Part shown: in pieces, positions 23,497-36,308 of the stretch
Layout: the number at the start of each line of letters is the position of its first letter
How positions within the stretch are numbered: the first letter of the stretch is position 1
DNA from: Welwitschia mirabilis
Lineage: Eukaryota > Gnetophyta > Gnetopsida > Welwitschiales
DNA: 54,108 nucleotides
Direction of reading: 5' to 3'
Assembly: GCA_051453625.1 (NCBI GenBank)
Contig: JBOZIK010000001.1
Location: forward strand, 76,282,280-76,336,387
Notes under the pieces: generated by a model
Databases searched by the model: none
What the model was told of the DNA's origin: nothing
What the model saw: only the letters and a program-made list of their open reading frames with translations
Program-made: the position numbers and the translations under genes

Positions 23497-23967
23497 GAAC
23501 TCTTACTTATTATTCTTTCACTTTTACCAAATAAATTTAATTTTTTTAAGAATTGAATAAGGTAAATAGATAAATGATTAAAATAAATATGCCACATGTC
23601 ATTTTTGTAAACATTATTTTACACCTTCATATGAATTTTTTAGTGTAGTTATTTAACTATGTACATGACTTCTCTCATCATAGGTTTATTTAGTATTGAA
23701 AGTTGTATAACTATTATTATAATTTAAAATAATAAAATTACATCAAACTAAGATTAGTTATTTAAGTAACATTATGAATATCTATAATCAAAATATATGC
23801 TTGACATAAAAAATATAACACATTATTAATTGTAAGACCACATATTGATTCTCACTAAAAAAGGTTTTTGTTAAAATTGGTATCAAAATGAATTACAAAA
23901 CTTGGATACTCTCATAAGCATGTCATTATGAGTACTAATTAAAGATTATAAGATGTGGATTATAACA

Positions 23968-23972
23968 CATAA
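23968..23972. repeat. Target-site duplication CATAA, right copy
   Basis: Identical to 10,780-10,784, directly outside the right LTR. Confidence 0.88.
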
Positions 23973-24946
23973 TCACTATAATTTAGAATCAAAGCAAAAC
24001 TATGAAATTTGTAATAAGTTTTCACATGAGTAGCATTGTTTTTTTAAGAATCGATGTGACTACAATTGATTTATAAATGATTGCAATTGATCTTTATTAA
24101 GGGATCTAAAAACTATTAGTTATAATTATTAAATTTATTGATATTATTAAGTTTAAGAAACTTATCTTAATGATAAATAGTAAACAACCTAAGAAAGAAG
24201 AAACTTATAGAGTGAACTAAGTAAACCATGTACTTATCATGACTTTAAGTTTTAAGAAGACGAATCCTAAGACTTTAGATCATCTAAATTCACTCTTATA
24301 TTATAATAATTTTAACCAATTGATCTTTAGGAATCTAAAAACTATAGTTTTGTACATTTTATTTTTTAAAGAGGAAACATCTAATGTTTCCTAAAGAAAA
24401 ATATGCAATGCTTTCTTGAGGTTTAGAAAAAGTGATTACATGTAATCAAAAAAGCACTAATAAATCATAACCATATCATTTATCTATAAGAAAGAATCAA
24501 TATTCTATGTTTAATTATTATACTTAATGCTCCCTAGAAATAACTCTCTAACATAGCACTTAAAAAGTCCATGTGGTTTAATAAATTCATAAATATAATA
24601 GCAACTTAATAATACTAATGTGATCATCTCTCAACGTACATCGTAGATGTATTTTTAGTTTAGTGATTTAGCCTATTCTTAGCACAATAAACATGCTAGT
24701 ATAGGGTATAACCTAGATATCATAAACTAGTAAAACAATCAAAGTATTAAAAAGGTCTATTCATTCAAAAGAGAAAGGAATGGTTTTTTTGATATTTTTA
24801 ATTAAGTAAAATGAAATTAACAATGGACCTAATGGGATGAAATGAATGAAATGTAATGAAAGTAAAAAATTCAATGTGATGAAAATTTAAGTAACCTAAA
24901 TGAAATCAACTTAACAAATTGTACCAACTTTTAATTACCCATGTTG
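23973..24946 (-). mobile_element. Probable internal leader of a family B LTR element
   Basis: Lies on the inner side of a PBS (24,947-24,958) and is cut by the Tekay insertion. I see no coding frame. Assignment rests on position only. Confidence 0.4.
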
Positions 24947-24958
24947 GCTCTTATACCC
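24947..24958 (-). other. Primer-binding site of the family B element
   Basis: Minus strand GGGTATAAGAGC followed by CAACATGGG. This matches the initiator-Met PBS TGGTATCAGAGC with two differences. Confidence 0.72.
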
Positions 24959-24966
24959 TATATTAA

Positions 24967-25733
24967 TATAACATCCAGTCTGTTGTAGTAGTAAATTAAC
25001 ATCAACATAAGATATAATAGAGAGAAAGAGAGATATAATTAAGAGAAAAAAAAGCATAATTTATTAATTAGAATATACTTTCATACATCCACTTACAAGT
25101 AATAGTCCCTCAATGAAGGATACTAAACCCAATACTAGAAGTAGTTTTTCTCACAAGTAGATGGATCCTTGCTATAAAATGCTCCAATGTTATAAGTGAA
25201 GTTAATGCTTAGATTATCTTACAAATGAGGGCTTATGTTCCTTTTATAGGAGGAGATAGTGTTAAGGTATTTCAGAGACTTTAACTTCTACTAGTAGGTG
25301 GTAGTTACAATGTTTGTGTTGTGGCCTAAGTAGGATGAATAATATTTCTTATCTTATAGTATTAGGTGGAAAATTTATCTTAGAGCATTATGTCAAATTT
25401 TCATCTTCTTTTATTGGGTGGAGTTTATTATAATAAGTTAAACACTTAGCCTTTAAATCTGGATACCTTTACCAACTAATACTATCACCATGTGTCTTCA
25501 ATCTTACCATCTTATCACTACCACATATCATGTGCCTCCTATGTCACTGTGACATGCTACATGCTTTTTTCAAATGCTTCATAATTACTTAGTTTTAATT
25601 CAAATTATATTTAATTCTTTATTTAGAATCCTTAACATGGAAAGTTCTTAATTTAGATCATAATCCTATTAAACATTCCTATAATTACCCTTAAAGCCAT
25701 CATTAAATATGACTAAGTTGGCCATCTAATATA
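24967..25733 (-). repeat. 5' LTR of the family B element
   Basis: Delimited on the left by the PBS and a decayed TATAACATCC (former TGTAACATCC) terminus. On the right it is delimited by the end of similarity to 43,007-43,189, after ctaatata. It contains a clear TATA box on the minus strand. About 767 bp. The matching 3' LTR was not found. Confidence 0.62.
25240..25250 (-). promoter_or_regulatory. TATA box in the family B LTR
   Basis: Minus strand CCTATAAAAGG, about 480 bp from the U3 end of the LTR and about 275 bp from its PBS end, a normal place for an LTR promoter. Confidence 0.62.
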
Positions 25734-28068
25734 GCCCATTACTGAGTGTTTGTCAATGCCTAATAAAGCAAGTGGAAAATCATGTAAGCTAGCCAACGTG
25801 AATAGGAGATAAAATATAATACCTTAAAATGATCAAATTATTAAATATAAAGTGTATCTCCTTCAAAATAATCATCACAAAAAGATATGCATTACATTCA
25901 AACATATGACTTAAGCTTATGACAAACAGAATTCCACATAAAAACTTATTTTTAACAAATCACTTCTTAAAAGTTCCATATAAATTATCCTCCCACAAGA
26001 GTCATCCTCATCTTGAAATTTAACAAGCTAAAGTAATGAGAATAAAGGATTGTAGCATCTAAAAACTATAAAATATGCATTAAAAGTAAGATATCATTGA
26101 AATAAAGTACNNNNNNNNNNNNNNNNNNNNNNNNNNNNNNNNNNNNNNNNNNNNNNNNNNNNNNNNNNNNNNNNNNNNNNNNNNNNNNNNNNNNNNNNNN
26201 NNNNNNNNNNTATATCAATAAAAAAACATAATATTTTATTTCAAGTGCACCAGGGTAAATATTATTGAGAGGAGTCTTTAGTAGTATAATATGATAATTG
26301 TGAGAACTCCACTTAGGGGTTAGTTAGATATAATTTAGATTTTAAAGATCTTATAAATCCTTACTCTTATAATAATGGTTGAACTCTCTTCATTGTGGTT
26401 AAAATTTAAGTTAGAACAACAAAGGTTGAGGAATAGTTATCACCTAGGAGTTATCTGAGACATAGCTAGTTACTAAGTCTACAACTATATATCAAAACTT
26501 ACATACCAAAATTTAAAAAAATTAATTCTAGTATGTGATGGAATATGAATTCAAAGATCTTTAATTTAATATCATGAATAGTTGTTAAATTCTATTTTAG
26601 TAAAGAGTAAAGCTTCATAGTCTTAAAATCATTTTAATCTATTTTAACAATTTGATACATTATTCCATATGAATTTTCTTTAATGAAATTGATATAACCA
26701 TAATAAAATAAAAATAGGAATGGAATAAATTTATTTAAAATAAAATAATAAATAAAATCTTTATTAGATAAAGAAATTTATTACATCATTACTCAAAAAC
26801 CTAATAAAGTCCTTACTTAAACTACTTAAAGCTAAAAAGTAGATCACTCTACTAAAGTAATATAATTCTTGAAAAAACTTAAGAATCTATTTTTTTGTTG
26901 GAGCATTTAGTTTTAAATGATCTTGTAGAACTCTCACTTAAGATTAGTAGGTGCATTTCACTTAAGATTTTAACAACATGCTTATTTCTTTTGGGTGATC
27001 TCACTAATAATTCTTGTAAGTATTTGCATTGCATATCATTTTTTCTATGTTTTCTCTATCAAATCTTAGTGTAGATAGACTAAGTGCAGAATTTCAGCCT
27101 TAAAGCTAATCAACTTTCTCTTGTAATGCATGCATTCATCTTGTTATTTTACCTAAGGAAACATCAAAAGTTGAGTCTCATTGATTAAGTTGCTAAAATA
27201 ATTCCTCTGTCCTAACCTTTAGATGCTCAACAATTGAAAGATAAGTCATGGAACTAAAACTTAGAGAATAACCCCATTTCCATAGTTTTCTCTACTAGCT
27301 TCAATAATGAAGGCATACAATGTATCTAAGACTTATATAATTAGTTTATAACCAAAACATATTCAATATTACACCTCATTTTTAGATCTAACAGTAATTT
27401 GAGGTGATTGGGATTCTACACTTCTAATACACATATCAATTTATGTGTAACCTAAGTTAAAAAGGCAGTGCTTCATCTTTTTAACACTTAAAGCAATAAT
27501 GAGAGAGTAAAGGGAAGTTTATACTATAAGGATTGAATAGGAAGAAATAGTAAGGAGTGAATAGAATGGAGGGGTGAAACCCTATGATTCAGTATGAGGA
27601 ATGATTAATAGTTAACATGAAGGAATGAAATTTATAACATAAATATTTCTTAATATAATTTACAAGTGTAATTTATCTTAAGATACCCAGTGTACACATG
27701 TTTAGTAATAAAGTAAAAGATCTTAAAAGAACTACATACCTATTATATCTAAGATTTAGATGTGCCAAGTGCATAGCAATAATATTCATGTCAAGATAGA
27801 AGTTGGGGAATTTTAAACTCACCAACATTTAAACTAAAGTTAGGAATTTATCTCAATTTATTATCAACTTACTTTTTCTCTAAGTTATAACTTTTTTCAG
27901 GAACTTATTATATTTTTTTGTTATAATCGATTGCCAATTGATTAATTAAAATCCTAATTTTTTTTTTTCAAAATAAGGAAAACCTTTAGATAATGTTATG
28001 AAAACATGTGTTATATGGAAAGAGAATGTATTTTCATGATAGAATAAGAATATGAGTGTTACCTATAT
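25734..28068. other. A+T-rich stretch, no gene recognised
   Basis: Contains a 100-N gap (26,111-26,210). At about 27,060-27,300 the minus strand gives a helical, Gln/Leu-rich reading (HLKVRTEELF, LGKITR, MHALQEKVD) with few stops. It may be the coiled-coil tail of a dead retroelement ORF, but I cannot name it. Confidence 0.4.
26111..26210. other. Assembly gap (100 N)
   Basis: One hundred undetermined bases, probably a standard-size placeholder. Confidence 1.
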
Positions 28069-31068
28069 TATTCCTTTGATAGTACATTATCATGAGCTAA
28101 AATTCTAGAATAGGTTTATCTAGTTGACTGATACTAACTCAAAGTTAAAACTTTGAGTAAGATTTTAAGCCAACTTGGTAAATGTAAAAATTTGTCTTTC
28201 TAAATTTTGTGTTATTTAAACTTTTATAAAACAATATCACTTAGTTAATGGATACTAACTTAAAATCTAAACTTAAGTAAGATTTTACACTAAGCCATTA
28301 TGATTCAAGTTCATAAAATTAACTAACACTAGCTCAAAATCAAAACTTTAAGTTAGATTTTAAGTTAAATTATTTTAATTAAAATAAGAAAATCATTTCT
28401 GAAGAGTGAGATCCTTTTCTTAATGACCCCCATTAACTTTTTGCTATATCTTATTTTTATGATTGTGCTCCATTATTTTATTTCACTTAATTATACTTAA
28501 GTAGCTAGGATTTAAAGGACCTCATCAAGAACTTTTGAGTTCTCAATAACCTCAACTCTTTGTCAGCGCTACAATGGGTTCAATGACTCCTGCCAAAAAA
28601 AAGGAGAGTTCTCAATGATGCTTGGTAAACCCTTTTATTGTGAAAAGTGTTTAATCACTTAAGTATAATACCCTATTCCTCAAACCTATTACTTAAAACC
28701 AATCTAGATGATACTCTTCTCATTTTAAATAACCCTCATTAAAAAGTAGTAAATGATTGATTTCCATATTACCTACACCACATCATCCTCCATGATATTC
28801 ATTTCATGTTGACTAATTTCCTTATTATTTTTTTTGCCATTGTATCATTTCTTTTCTACATTAACACCCATGTGAAATGATTACGTTTCTAACTATTTTC
28901 TAATAAAAAATTTAGTCTCTTTGAACATGAAAATTAAATGAAATAGTATGTATGTATTTTTATTCATTTTAAATGATAAACAAGTTTAGAATTATCAAAA
29001 ATAACTCCATACCAAAATTTTAGATTTATCATTCTTTCTCATGTTATTATTTTTAGGCATTCAAGAGTATGCAAACATTTAAGTTAGGGGATAAGATGTA
29101 AGAAATTCTATGGAATTAAAATTTTTCAAAGTTTAGATTTCTTTAGGACGATATTTTCTATTTATTTTGAAATATTATATTTTATAAAATGAGGACATTT
29201 TATATTCTTTTCAAAAGACTTTCTTAATAAGTGTGAAATTGTTTCTCGAACATTATTATTTAATTTTTTTAATGTTCTTCAAATAAGATTTTAGATAAGC
29301 TTTTCTATATTAAATAGTTATGATAATTTAATAGTATGAAAAATTATTTATTCCTTGAATTTTGTGAATATACTTTTAGAGCCTTGTTTAGCAAATTTTA
29401 ATTAAAGGAACATTGAATTAGGCTGGTATGAGTATTTAACCACGAATGACAGATTTAATTTAAAATCTATTTACAAATTTTATAAGAATTTAAGGTTTGA
29501 TGAAATGAATAATATATTGGAAAAAATTGTTAAGAATAAAAGAATACTAATTATTTAAGAAAAAATTAAAGAAATGTTTCACCTACCATCTAAAGATAAA
29601 TCTATTGAGGGTACAAGTAAAAATGAAGATACAAATTTAAGCATAAGTATATTAAGGAGGGTGGCAGTGTAAGGCAGAATAACTATAGATAAAGATTTAG
29701 AACTAGAAATATTTATTATTTTAAGAATTATGCTAGTAATTTAGTATCAATTCTTCATAAACAGAATAGTATCACATTACTTGGCCTATACATGATAGCA
29801 ATTGTTAAAAATAAAACAAATTAGAAAAATGCTAATGTTATAGAAAAGAAATTTTTAAATTTAGTTAGACATATTAAAAAAATAAATAAAGTTGAAATAG
29901 AAGCTTCTATTATGGTGGGACTAGGATTTCCATCTTTGATAGCTTAAATAATAAGTAAATACAGAGATTTGTTTAGGTCAAATAAGTCATGTGTGGATTT
30001 AATGGTTCAGAGTATTTTTGAAGTTAAATAATTAAGGCTTTTGAAGATCATGGGCTAAAGATGCTCAACAAAATGAAATCCTGAATCAAACTTAATTAAG
30101 CCCTATTTAGTTCCTTAGAGTCTTCCATTATTGTTACCTCTAGCAAGTATGGGCTAAGATCCAATTAAATTTACTCTTGAAGAACTTCTTCATCCTCATC
30201 CATTATAGTCTAGTTCATTCTATAAAGTACTAGAAGATGATAAGATTGATGGTCTTTACAGTGCTTTAAATTTAGTTAAGGATGAAATTTAGAAATTTTT
30301 GGTAAGAGGAAAGAGGTATTAGAATTTTAAAATTAAGTTACTTATTTAAAAATTAAGAATGAATTTTTAAGGCAAAAATTAGATTATGAAAAATAAAACG
30401 CTAAAGAGTATAGTAAGCAATGATAGAAAAAGAGGAAAATATTTACCTTACAAAAGCATATAAGGACATGAGTAAAAATTATAGAGAGATTATGAATGGA
30501 TTGCTAAATTAGAAATAACTGTCGAAGATAGGAATGAATTAGAAAATTTTAAGGGAAAGAATAGAAATAATAGTTTCATTATTGTAAAATTTCATTTCAA
30601 TAAAGAAATATGATGCTAAATAAAATTTTATTACATTTATGAATAATGAAGGTTCTATACCAGGAAGCACAGAATACTCAAAAAAAATCTACGCATATCT
30701 GAAAGGTATGAATGAAAAATATGTGAAGATTTAAGCCAAGGCCTAAAAGTATAAACATAAATGGGTTGAAGCTTAAACTTCAATTTATTATTATCATTTT
30801 ATATTAGGAGTAAATAATAGAGTAATAGATCAAATGAGAGAAGAAAATAAGACTATATAAAATAGGATAGAATAAGAGATCTCTTTTAATCATCAATCTC
30901 ATCAAGATCCAGTCATCGAGCATATCGAACATATGACCTTATAAATAAAGGAGGAGATCAAAGAATAGTAAATTTAATATAAGATATTTATTCATCCTTT
31001 TTAAATCTAGTTGTTGAAATTAAAAATAAAATAAAACTAAGTGTTGTAGATGCTTTAAAAGGATCTTA
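28069..31068 (+). repeat. Tandem duplication, copy 1 (about 3.0 kb)
   Basis: Starts attcctttgatagtacatta and runs to the N gap, matching 31,169-34,090 in the same order and direction with many substitutions and small indels. The first part is non-coding and has three spaced copies of a gactgatactaactcaaag-like block (about 28,121, 28,238 and 28,317). The second part carries ORF remnants. Divergence by eye is too high for simple allelic copies, but the 100-N gap at the joint means the arrangement depends on the assembly. Confidence 0.82.
29420..31068 (+). pseudogene. Plant-transposon/env-like ORF remnant, copy 1
   Basis: Same ORF as in copy 2 but more broken. Recognisable pieces are YKFYKNLRFDE at about 29,470, IVKNKTN at about 29,800, LVRHIKKINKVEIEAS and GLGFPSLIA at about 29,860-29,945, then a Lys/Glu-rich helical part up to the gap. 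In-frame TAG and TAA codons are frequent. The family is as for 32,500-35,090. Confidence 0.5.
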
Positions 31069-31168
31069 NNNNNNNNNNNNNNNNNNNNNNNNNNNNNNNN
31101 NNNNNNNNNNNNNNNNNNNNNNNNNNNNNNNNNNNNNNNNNNNNNNNNNNNNNNNNNNNNNNNNNNNN
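31069..31168. other. Assembly gap (100 N) at the duplication joint
   Basis: One hundred undetermined bases exactly between the two copies. Confidence 1.
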
Positions 31169-34090
31169 TATTCCTTTGATAGTACATTATCATGAGCTAA
31201 AATTCTAGAATAGGTTTATCTAGTTGACTGATACTAACTCAAAGTAAAACATTGAGTAAGATTTCAAACCAACTTGATAAATGTAGAAACTTTTCTTCCT
31301 ACATTCTATTTTATTTAAACTTTTATAAAATAATATCACTTATTTAACTGATACTAACTTAAAATTAAAACTTTAAGTAAGATTTAAACCTAAGTCATTC
31401 TGATGCAAGTCCAGAAGATTAACTGATACCTAGTCAAAGTTAAAACTTTAAAGTATATTTTAAGTCAACCAGTTTTTATTATTAAAAAAAACTATTACTA
31501 AAGAGTTGGATTCTTGTCTTGATGGGCCTCATTGACTTTTTGCTATATCTTCTCTTTTTGATTATGCTTCTTTATTTTATTTCATTTAATTATACTTAAG
31601 TACCTAGGATTTGAAGGACCTCATTGAGAACTTTTAAGTTTTGGATAACCCCCTTCAAACTCTTTATTAGCTTTACAATGGATTTGATGAATTTTGTCAA
31701 AAAATAAAGAGTTCTTAATGCTCTTGTTAGATCCTTTTATTATGAATAGTGGTAATTACTTAAAATCAAACTAATGACACTCTTCTCATTCTAGATGATC
31801 CTCATTAAAAACTAGTAAATGATTTATTCCATGTTACCTACCCCACATCATTTTCCATGATATTCATTTCAAGTTGGGTAATTCCCTAATTATTTTCTTT
31901 TCCCTTGCATCATTTATTTTCTACAATAACACCTATGTAAAATGATTACATTTATAACTATTTTTTGGTGAAAATTTTTATTCCCTTTGAACATGTAAAT
32001 TAAATGCAATAGTAGGTATAGATTTTTATTTATTTTAAATAACAAACAAGTTTAAAATTATTACAAAATACTCCATACCAAAATTTTAAGTTTATCATTC
32101 TTTCTCATGTTATTATTTTTAGACATTCAATAGTACGTAAACATTTAACTTAGCAGGTAAGATGAACAAGAACTTTTATGGAATTAAAATTTTACAAAGT
32201 GTAGATTCCTTTAGGATGTGATTTTTGATTTATTTTAAAATATTCTCTTTTATAAAATGAGAATGTATTATATTCTTTTCAAAATACTTACTCAATAAGT
32301 ATGAAAATGTTTCTCAAACATTATTAGTTACGTAGTTTTTTTAAAGTCTTATTTAAAAAACCTTTAAAGTTTTAAATAAGACTTTAAATAACCTTATATA
32401 ACTTATATAGTTATGATAATTTGATAGAACGTAAAATCATTTCTTCCTTAAATTTTGTAAATGTACTTTTAGAAACTTATTTAGCAAATTTTAAATAAAA
32501 AATCATTGAATTAGACTGGTTTGAGTATTTAACCATGAATGATAGATTCACTTTAAAATCTATTTATAAATTTTATAAGAATTTAAGATTTGATGAAAAA
32601 GTAATTTATAAATCTATTAAGGATACAAGTAGAAACGAAGATACAAATTTAAGCATGAGTCTGTTAAGGATGATGGTAGTGTAATATAGAATAACTATAG
32701 ACAAACATTTAGAACTATAATTATTTATTAAGTTAAGAAATGTAACTAATAATTTAGTACTAATTCTTTATAAATAGAATAATATCACATTACTTGGTCT
32801 ATAGATGATAGCAATTGTTAAGCATAGAACAAATCAGAAAAATTTTAATATTATAGAAGAGATATTTTTGGGTTTAGTTAGACATATTACAAAAATAAAT
32901 AAAGTTGAAATAGAAGCTTCTAGTGTAGTGCAACTAGGATTTCCATCTTTGATAGCTCGAATACTAAGTAAAAATAGAGTTTCATTTAGGTCAGGTAAAT
33001 CCTATGTAGTTTTAATAATTCAAAGTCTTTTTAAAGTTAAATGATTAAGTCTTTTCAAAATCATAGGCTAAAGAAGTTCAATACAAGAAACTTCTCAATC
33101 AAACTAAAGTAAGCCCTCTTTAGCTTCCTAAAGTCTTCCATTATTATTGGCTCTTATAAGTATGGGTCAAGACCTAACTTAAGTTACTCTTGAAGATCTT
33201 CTTCCTCCACATCCATTATAGTCTAGTTCATTCTCTAAAGCACTAAAAGATGATAAAAGTAATGGTTTTGTAGTGTTTTAAATTTAGTTACTAATAAAAT
33301 TCATAATTGTCTTGATAAAAGGGAAGAAGTATCAAAATTATAGAATTAAGTTACTTGTTTAAAAATTGAGAATGAATTTTTAAGATAGAAATTAGATTAT
33401 GAAAAAGAAAATGCTAAAATATTATAGTAAGAAATGATAAAAAAGGAGAAAAATATTTAGCTGACAGAAGCATATAATGATATGAGTAAAAAATTATAGA
33501 GAGATTATGAGTGGATTACTAAATTAGAAACAGCTATCGAAGATAGGAATGAATTAGAAACTTTTTCAAGGGAAAGGCTAGAAATACTAGTTTCATTATT
33601 GTAGAATTTCACTTCAATAAAGAAATGTAATGCTAAATATATAGAGCATTAACAAAATTTTATTACATTTATGCATAATGAAGTTCTTATATCATTAAGC
33701 ACAGAATACTTAGAGAAAATATTCATATACCTGAAAAGTATGAATGAAAAATATATGAAGATGCTAGTGAAGGCCTAAGAATACAAATACAAATGGATTG
33801 AAGCTTAAAATTTAATTGATTATTATGATTTCATACTAAAAGTAAATAATAGAGTTATGGATTAAATGATAGAAGAAAATAAGGCTTTATAAAATAGGAT
33901 AGAAGGAAAAATCTCTTCTGGTCATCAACCTCATTAAGATTCAGCCATCGAGCATATGATCTTAAAAATAAAAGAGGAGATCAAAAGAATAGTAAGTTCA
34001 ATATAAGATATTTATTTAGCCTTTTTAAATCTAGTTGTTAAAATTAAAAAAAAAAAAACTAAGTGTTATAGATTCTTTAAAAGAATCTTA
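31169..34090 (+). repeat. Tandem duplication, copy 2 (about 2.9 kb)
   Basis: Begins attcctttgatagtacatta just after the gap and stays collinear with copy 1 until gattctttaaaagaatctta. Beyond that point copy 1 is lost in the gap, so the true period is at least about 3.1 kb if the gap length is taken literally. Confidence 0.82.
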
Positions 34091-35090
34091 TGCAATGTTA
34101 AAAAAGAATATTAGATTAGTATCCTTAGAATCTACTCAAACTATTATTCAAAATTTAGAAAAAGAAAATATGAGGTCAATATATGAACCACAGCTAATAC
34201 AAATTAAGTTCGATAAATGAACTGGTTTTGGACATGAGGAGTTAACAATTTCTGAAAGCATTGATTACTATCCCTAGAAGTTATATAATTTTATTGATAA
34301 ATTTGAAGAGAATTTAGAAAGTATTATTTAGAAAAATTCTAGAGGATGATCAAATCTAAATAGAGTTTTTGATACTTATAAAAAAGAAGTTAAGTATTTA
34401 AAAAATAAATTCATATAGAAAAGAGATGAAGTCAATATAGAAAAATCTAACAATATTTTAAATGATATAGCAAAAAAATTTATAAAATAATAGAAGAATG
34501 TGAAATAGACATGAAACATTTTGCAATATCCTCTCAAGATCTTTGGTAGTTATGTTTATTTATAAATATAATTATGAAGAATATAACCATGCTCAAAGGC
34601 AATTTTGTAGAATTTTTTTCAAAGTTTAGGGGGAAAAAAGACACTCTAGCAATATATATAGTCTTGTTAGAATAATCATTATAAGTAGAATTAGAAGTCA
34701 AAGTAGCTTCAAAACTAGAACATGCACCTTAAAGTTCTAAAATAAAAGTTTCCTTATCTCCCAAAAGAAAGCGAGGAGGGTCAAAACAATTAAAGGGCAC
34801 TTCAAAAGAAAGAGGCAGAGGGAAAACACGAACTAATTAAAAAAACCATCAGTTGTAGAGATTATAAATTTGGATGATCCTATTTTATAGGAGAAATAAA
34901 GGATAATTCTAGCTAACTTAGAATAAGAAAACCAATCAACCTTATTGGTTAAAAATTTAGAAGAACCAGAATCTAGTGAAGAATGTCCTTTTATTTTTAA
35001 AAGCAAAAAGAAAAAAATGATAAGCTTATTTTTCTTTCCCATGTATATGTTTGTATACTATGTTAAGGGTCTAAAAAGATCTTAATCTTG
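32500..35090 (+). pseudogene. Plant-transposon/env-like ORF remnant, copy 2 (longer)
   Basis: A former ORF of roughly 850 codons can be followed with few frameshifts. Parts in order: WFEYLTMNDRFTLKSIYKFY (about 32,515); an open stretch at 32,805-33,044 with LVRHITKINKVEIEAS and LGFPSLIARIL; a long Lys/Glu-rich, coiled-coil-like region (about 33,300-34,220, including IDSLKESYAMLKKNIR); and a tail (34,750-35,040) with basic SPKRKRGGSKQLKG and acidic LEEPESSEECPF. The GFPSLIARIL block corresponds to ISYSMLITNIY in the copia extra ORF at 2,560-3,720, so the two belong to one broad plant-transposon/env-like family. The basic segment resembles a nuclear localisation signal. No catalytic motif is visible and the function is unknown. 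In-frame TAG codons are one C-to-T step from CAG. Confidence 0.52.
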
Positions 35091-35460
35091 GGGAAACTAA
35101 TGAGTAAAGATAATCATAATAATTTTTCTTATTAATAAAATGTTACTGTAATATAATTATATATTTTAGATGATATTCAATATTTATTCTTTATTATTTA
35201 AGTTAATATACTAGTTACTTAATAGATTAGTAGTTAGTATATTAGTAGGTTAACATATATATTGTATCATTATGTTGTAGGTACAAAATGTCATTTTACA
35301 TGAGGATGAGGAATAAGGTCAAGGTGGTAAAAATACAATAACAACTTTAACTATAAACCTATTCTTTGGAAGCAAAAAAAGAAAATGGTAATATAGAAAG
35401 GATTAAAGGGTATAAGAAAGGGATCATAATGCATAGGAAGGATCTTTTGGTGAAAGATCT

Positions 35461-35527
35461 CTATAAATAGAGTTAAGTAAAAGATCAAATCAAACCTCAA
35501 GACATTCTAAAAAAGGGGGAAGAAAAG
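35461..35527 (+). promoter_or_regulatory. Possible LTR signals: TATA-like box and purine tract
   Basis: CTATAAATAGAG at 35,461 and an almost pure purine run (aaaaaagggggaagaaaag, 35,509-35,527). Each looks like an LTR-retrotransposon signal, but I found no LTR pair here, so the meaning is open. Confidence 0.3.
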
Positions 35528-36308
35528 TCTCTAATGTTCCAGTGTTATCTATAAAGGAAAATAAAAAATTATCAGTATATTTTTGTGTAACCTTCAAGTA
35601 TTTTAATATAAAGCTAAAAAGCCAATATTTTTGAAATAAATTATTACTTGTATGCTAAGAAGTATTGTAAACATGTTTTATCACTGGAAAAAGTAATATT
35701 CTCCTTTATGTGCTCTTGCTTATGTAGCTGAATAAGAATGAGGATAATTAGAAATAGTTAGAAATAAGTATTGTTTAGTATTTAGTGAAATGTCTTTTAT
35801 GTTTTACCATTTTCTTCATTCCTCATAATGTAATATATGTATGTAGTAAACTTTATCAATTATTAGCCTAATTAGTTCAAGTAAATTCATCATGACCTTA
35901 TCTTAATGATGCATTTTGAACAAAATGGTTGAAGTAATAATGGTTTCAAGTAGGTTTTTAGTAAATATTTGATTTTAATTTAATGTTTTAAACTTATTTT
36001 AGTTAACAACATCATTGTTTTTTGCATTTTTTAGCATATTTTTATAATATCTATGTATTTATTTCATAATATAATCTTTCGTCACATTTTTAACCTGATG
36101 TTTTCATCAAATTATAAATATTTTTTTTTGTCATTTTTAGCTACTTCAAAGACTCTAATCATGAAGTTCTTATTACTAATATGACACTTCATCATACAAG
36201 TTCTTATACCTATAACACAATGAGTAGTGTTATAAAACACTCTTCATGAAGGTAAACAATAACTTCCATTATCCTTAACTTCAATCACCATAATATCAAT
36301 TAGGTAGT
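35528..36308. other. A+T-rich stretch, no gene recognised
   Basis: Nothing recognisable; ends at a 10-N gap (36,309-36,318). Confidence 0.5.

Larger units (their letters stand above)
10785..23967 (-). mobile_element. Ty3/gypsy chromovirus, Tekay/Del-like, structurally complete (13.2 kb)
   Basis: Two long LTRs (10,785-14,574 and 20,197-23,967) bracket a minus-strand internal region ordered PBS, gag, RT, RNase H, integrase, chromodomain-like tail, PPT. This is the Ty3/gypsy order. The element is flanked by perfect CATAA duplications. Very long LTRs, an initiator-Met PBS and a C-terminal chromodomain-like segment point to the Tekay/Del chromovirus clade. The LTRs differ at roughly one position in six over the about 200 bp I compared by eye, so the insertion is old. 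Coding frames are interrupted mainly by stops one C-to-T (or G-to-A) step from Gln, Arg or Trp codons. The element appears to have landed inside older repeat DNA. Confidence 0.93.
20197..23967 (-). repeat. 5' LTR of the Tekay-like element
   Basis: 3,771 bp, collinear with 10,785-14,574. The plus-strand left end is TGTAATATCC and the right end GGATTATAACA, giving TG...CA termini on both strands. It contains a TATA box (22,752-22,763), the four-unit repeat (23,411-23,496) and a short-repeat expansion at 22,590-22,668 that the other LTR lacks. Confidence 0.92.
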
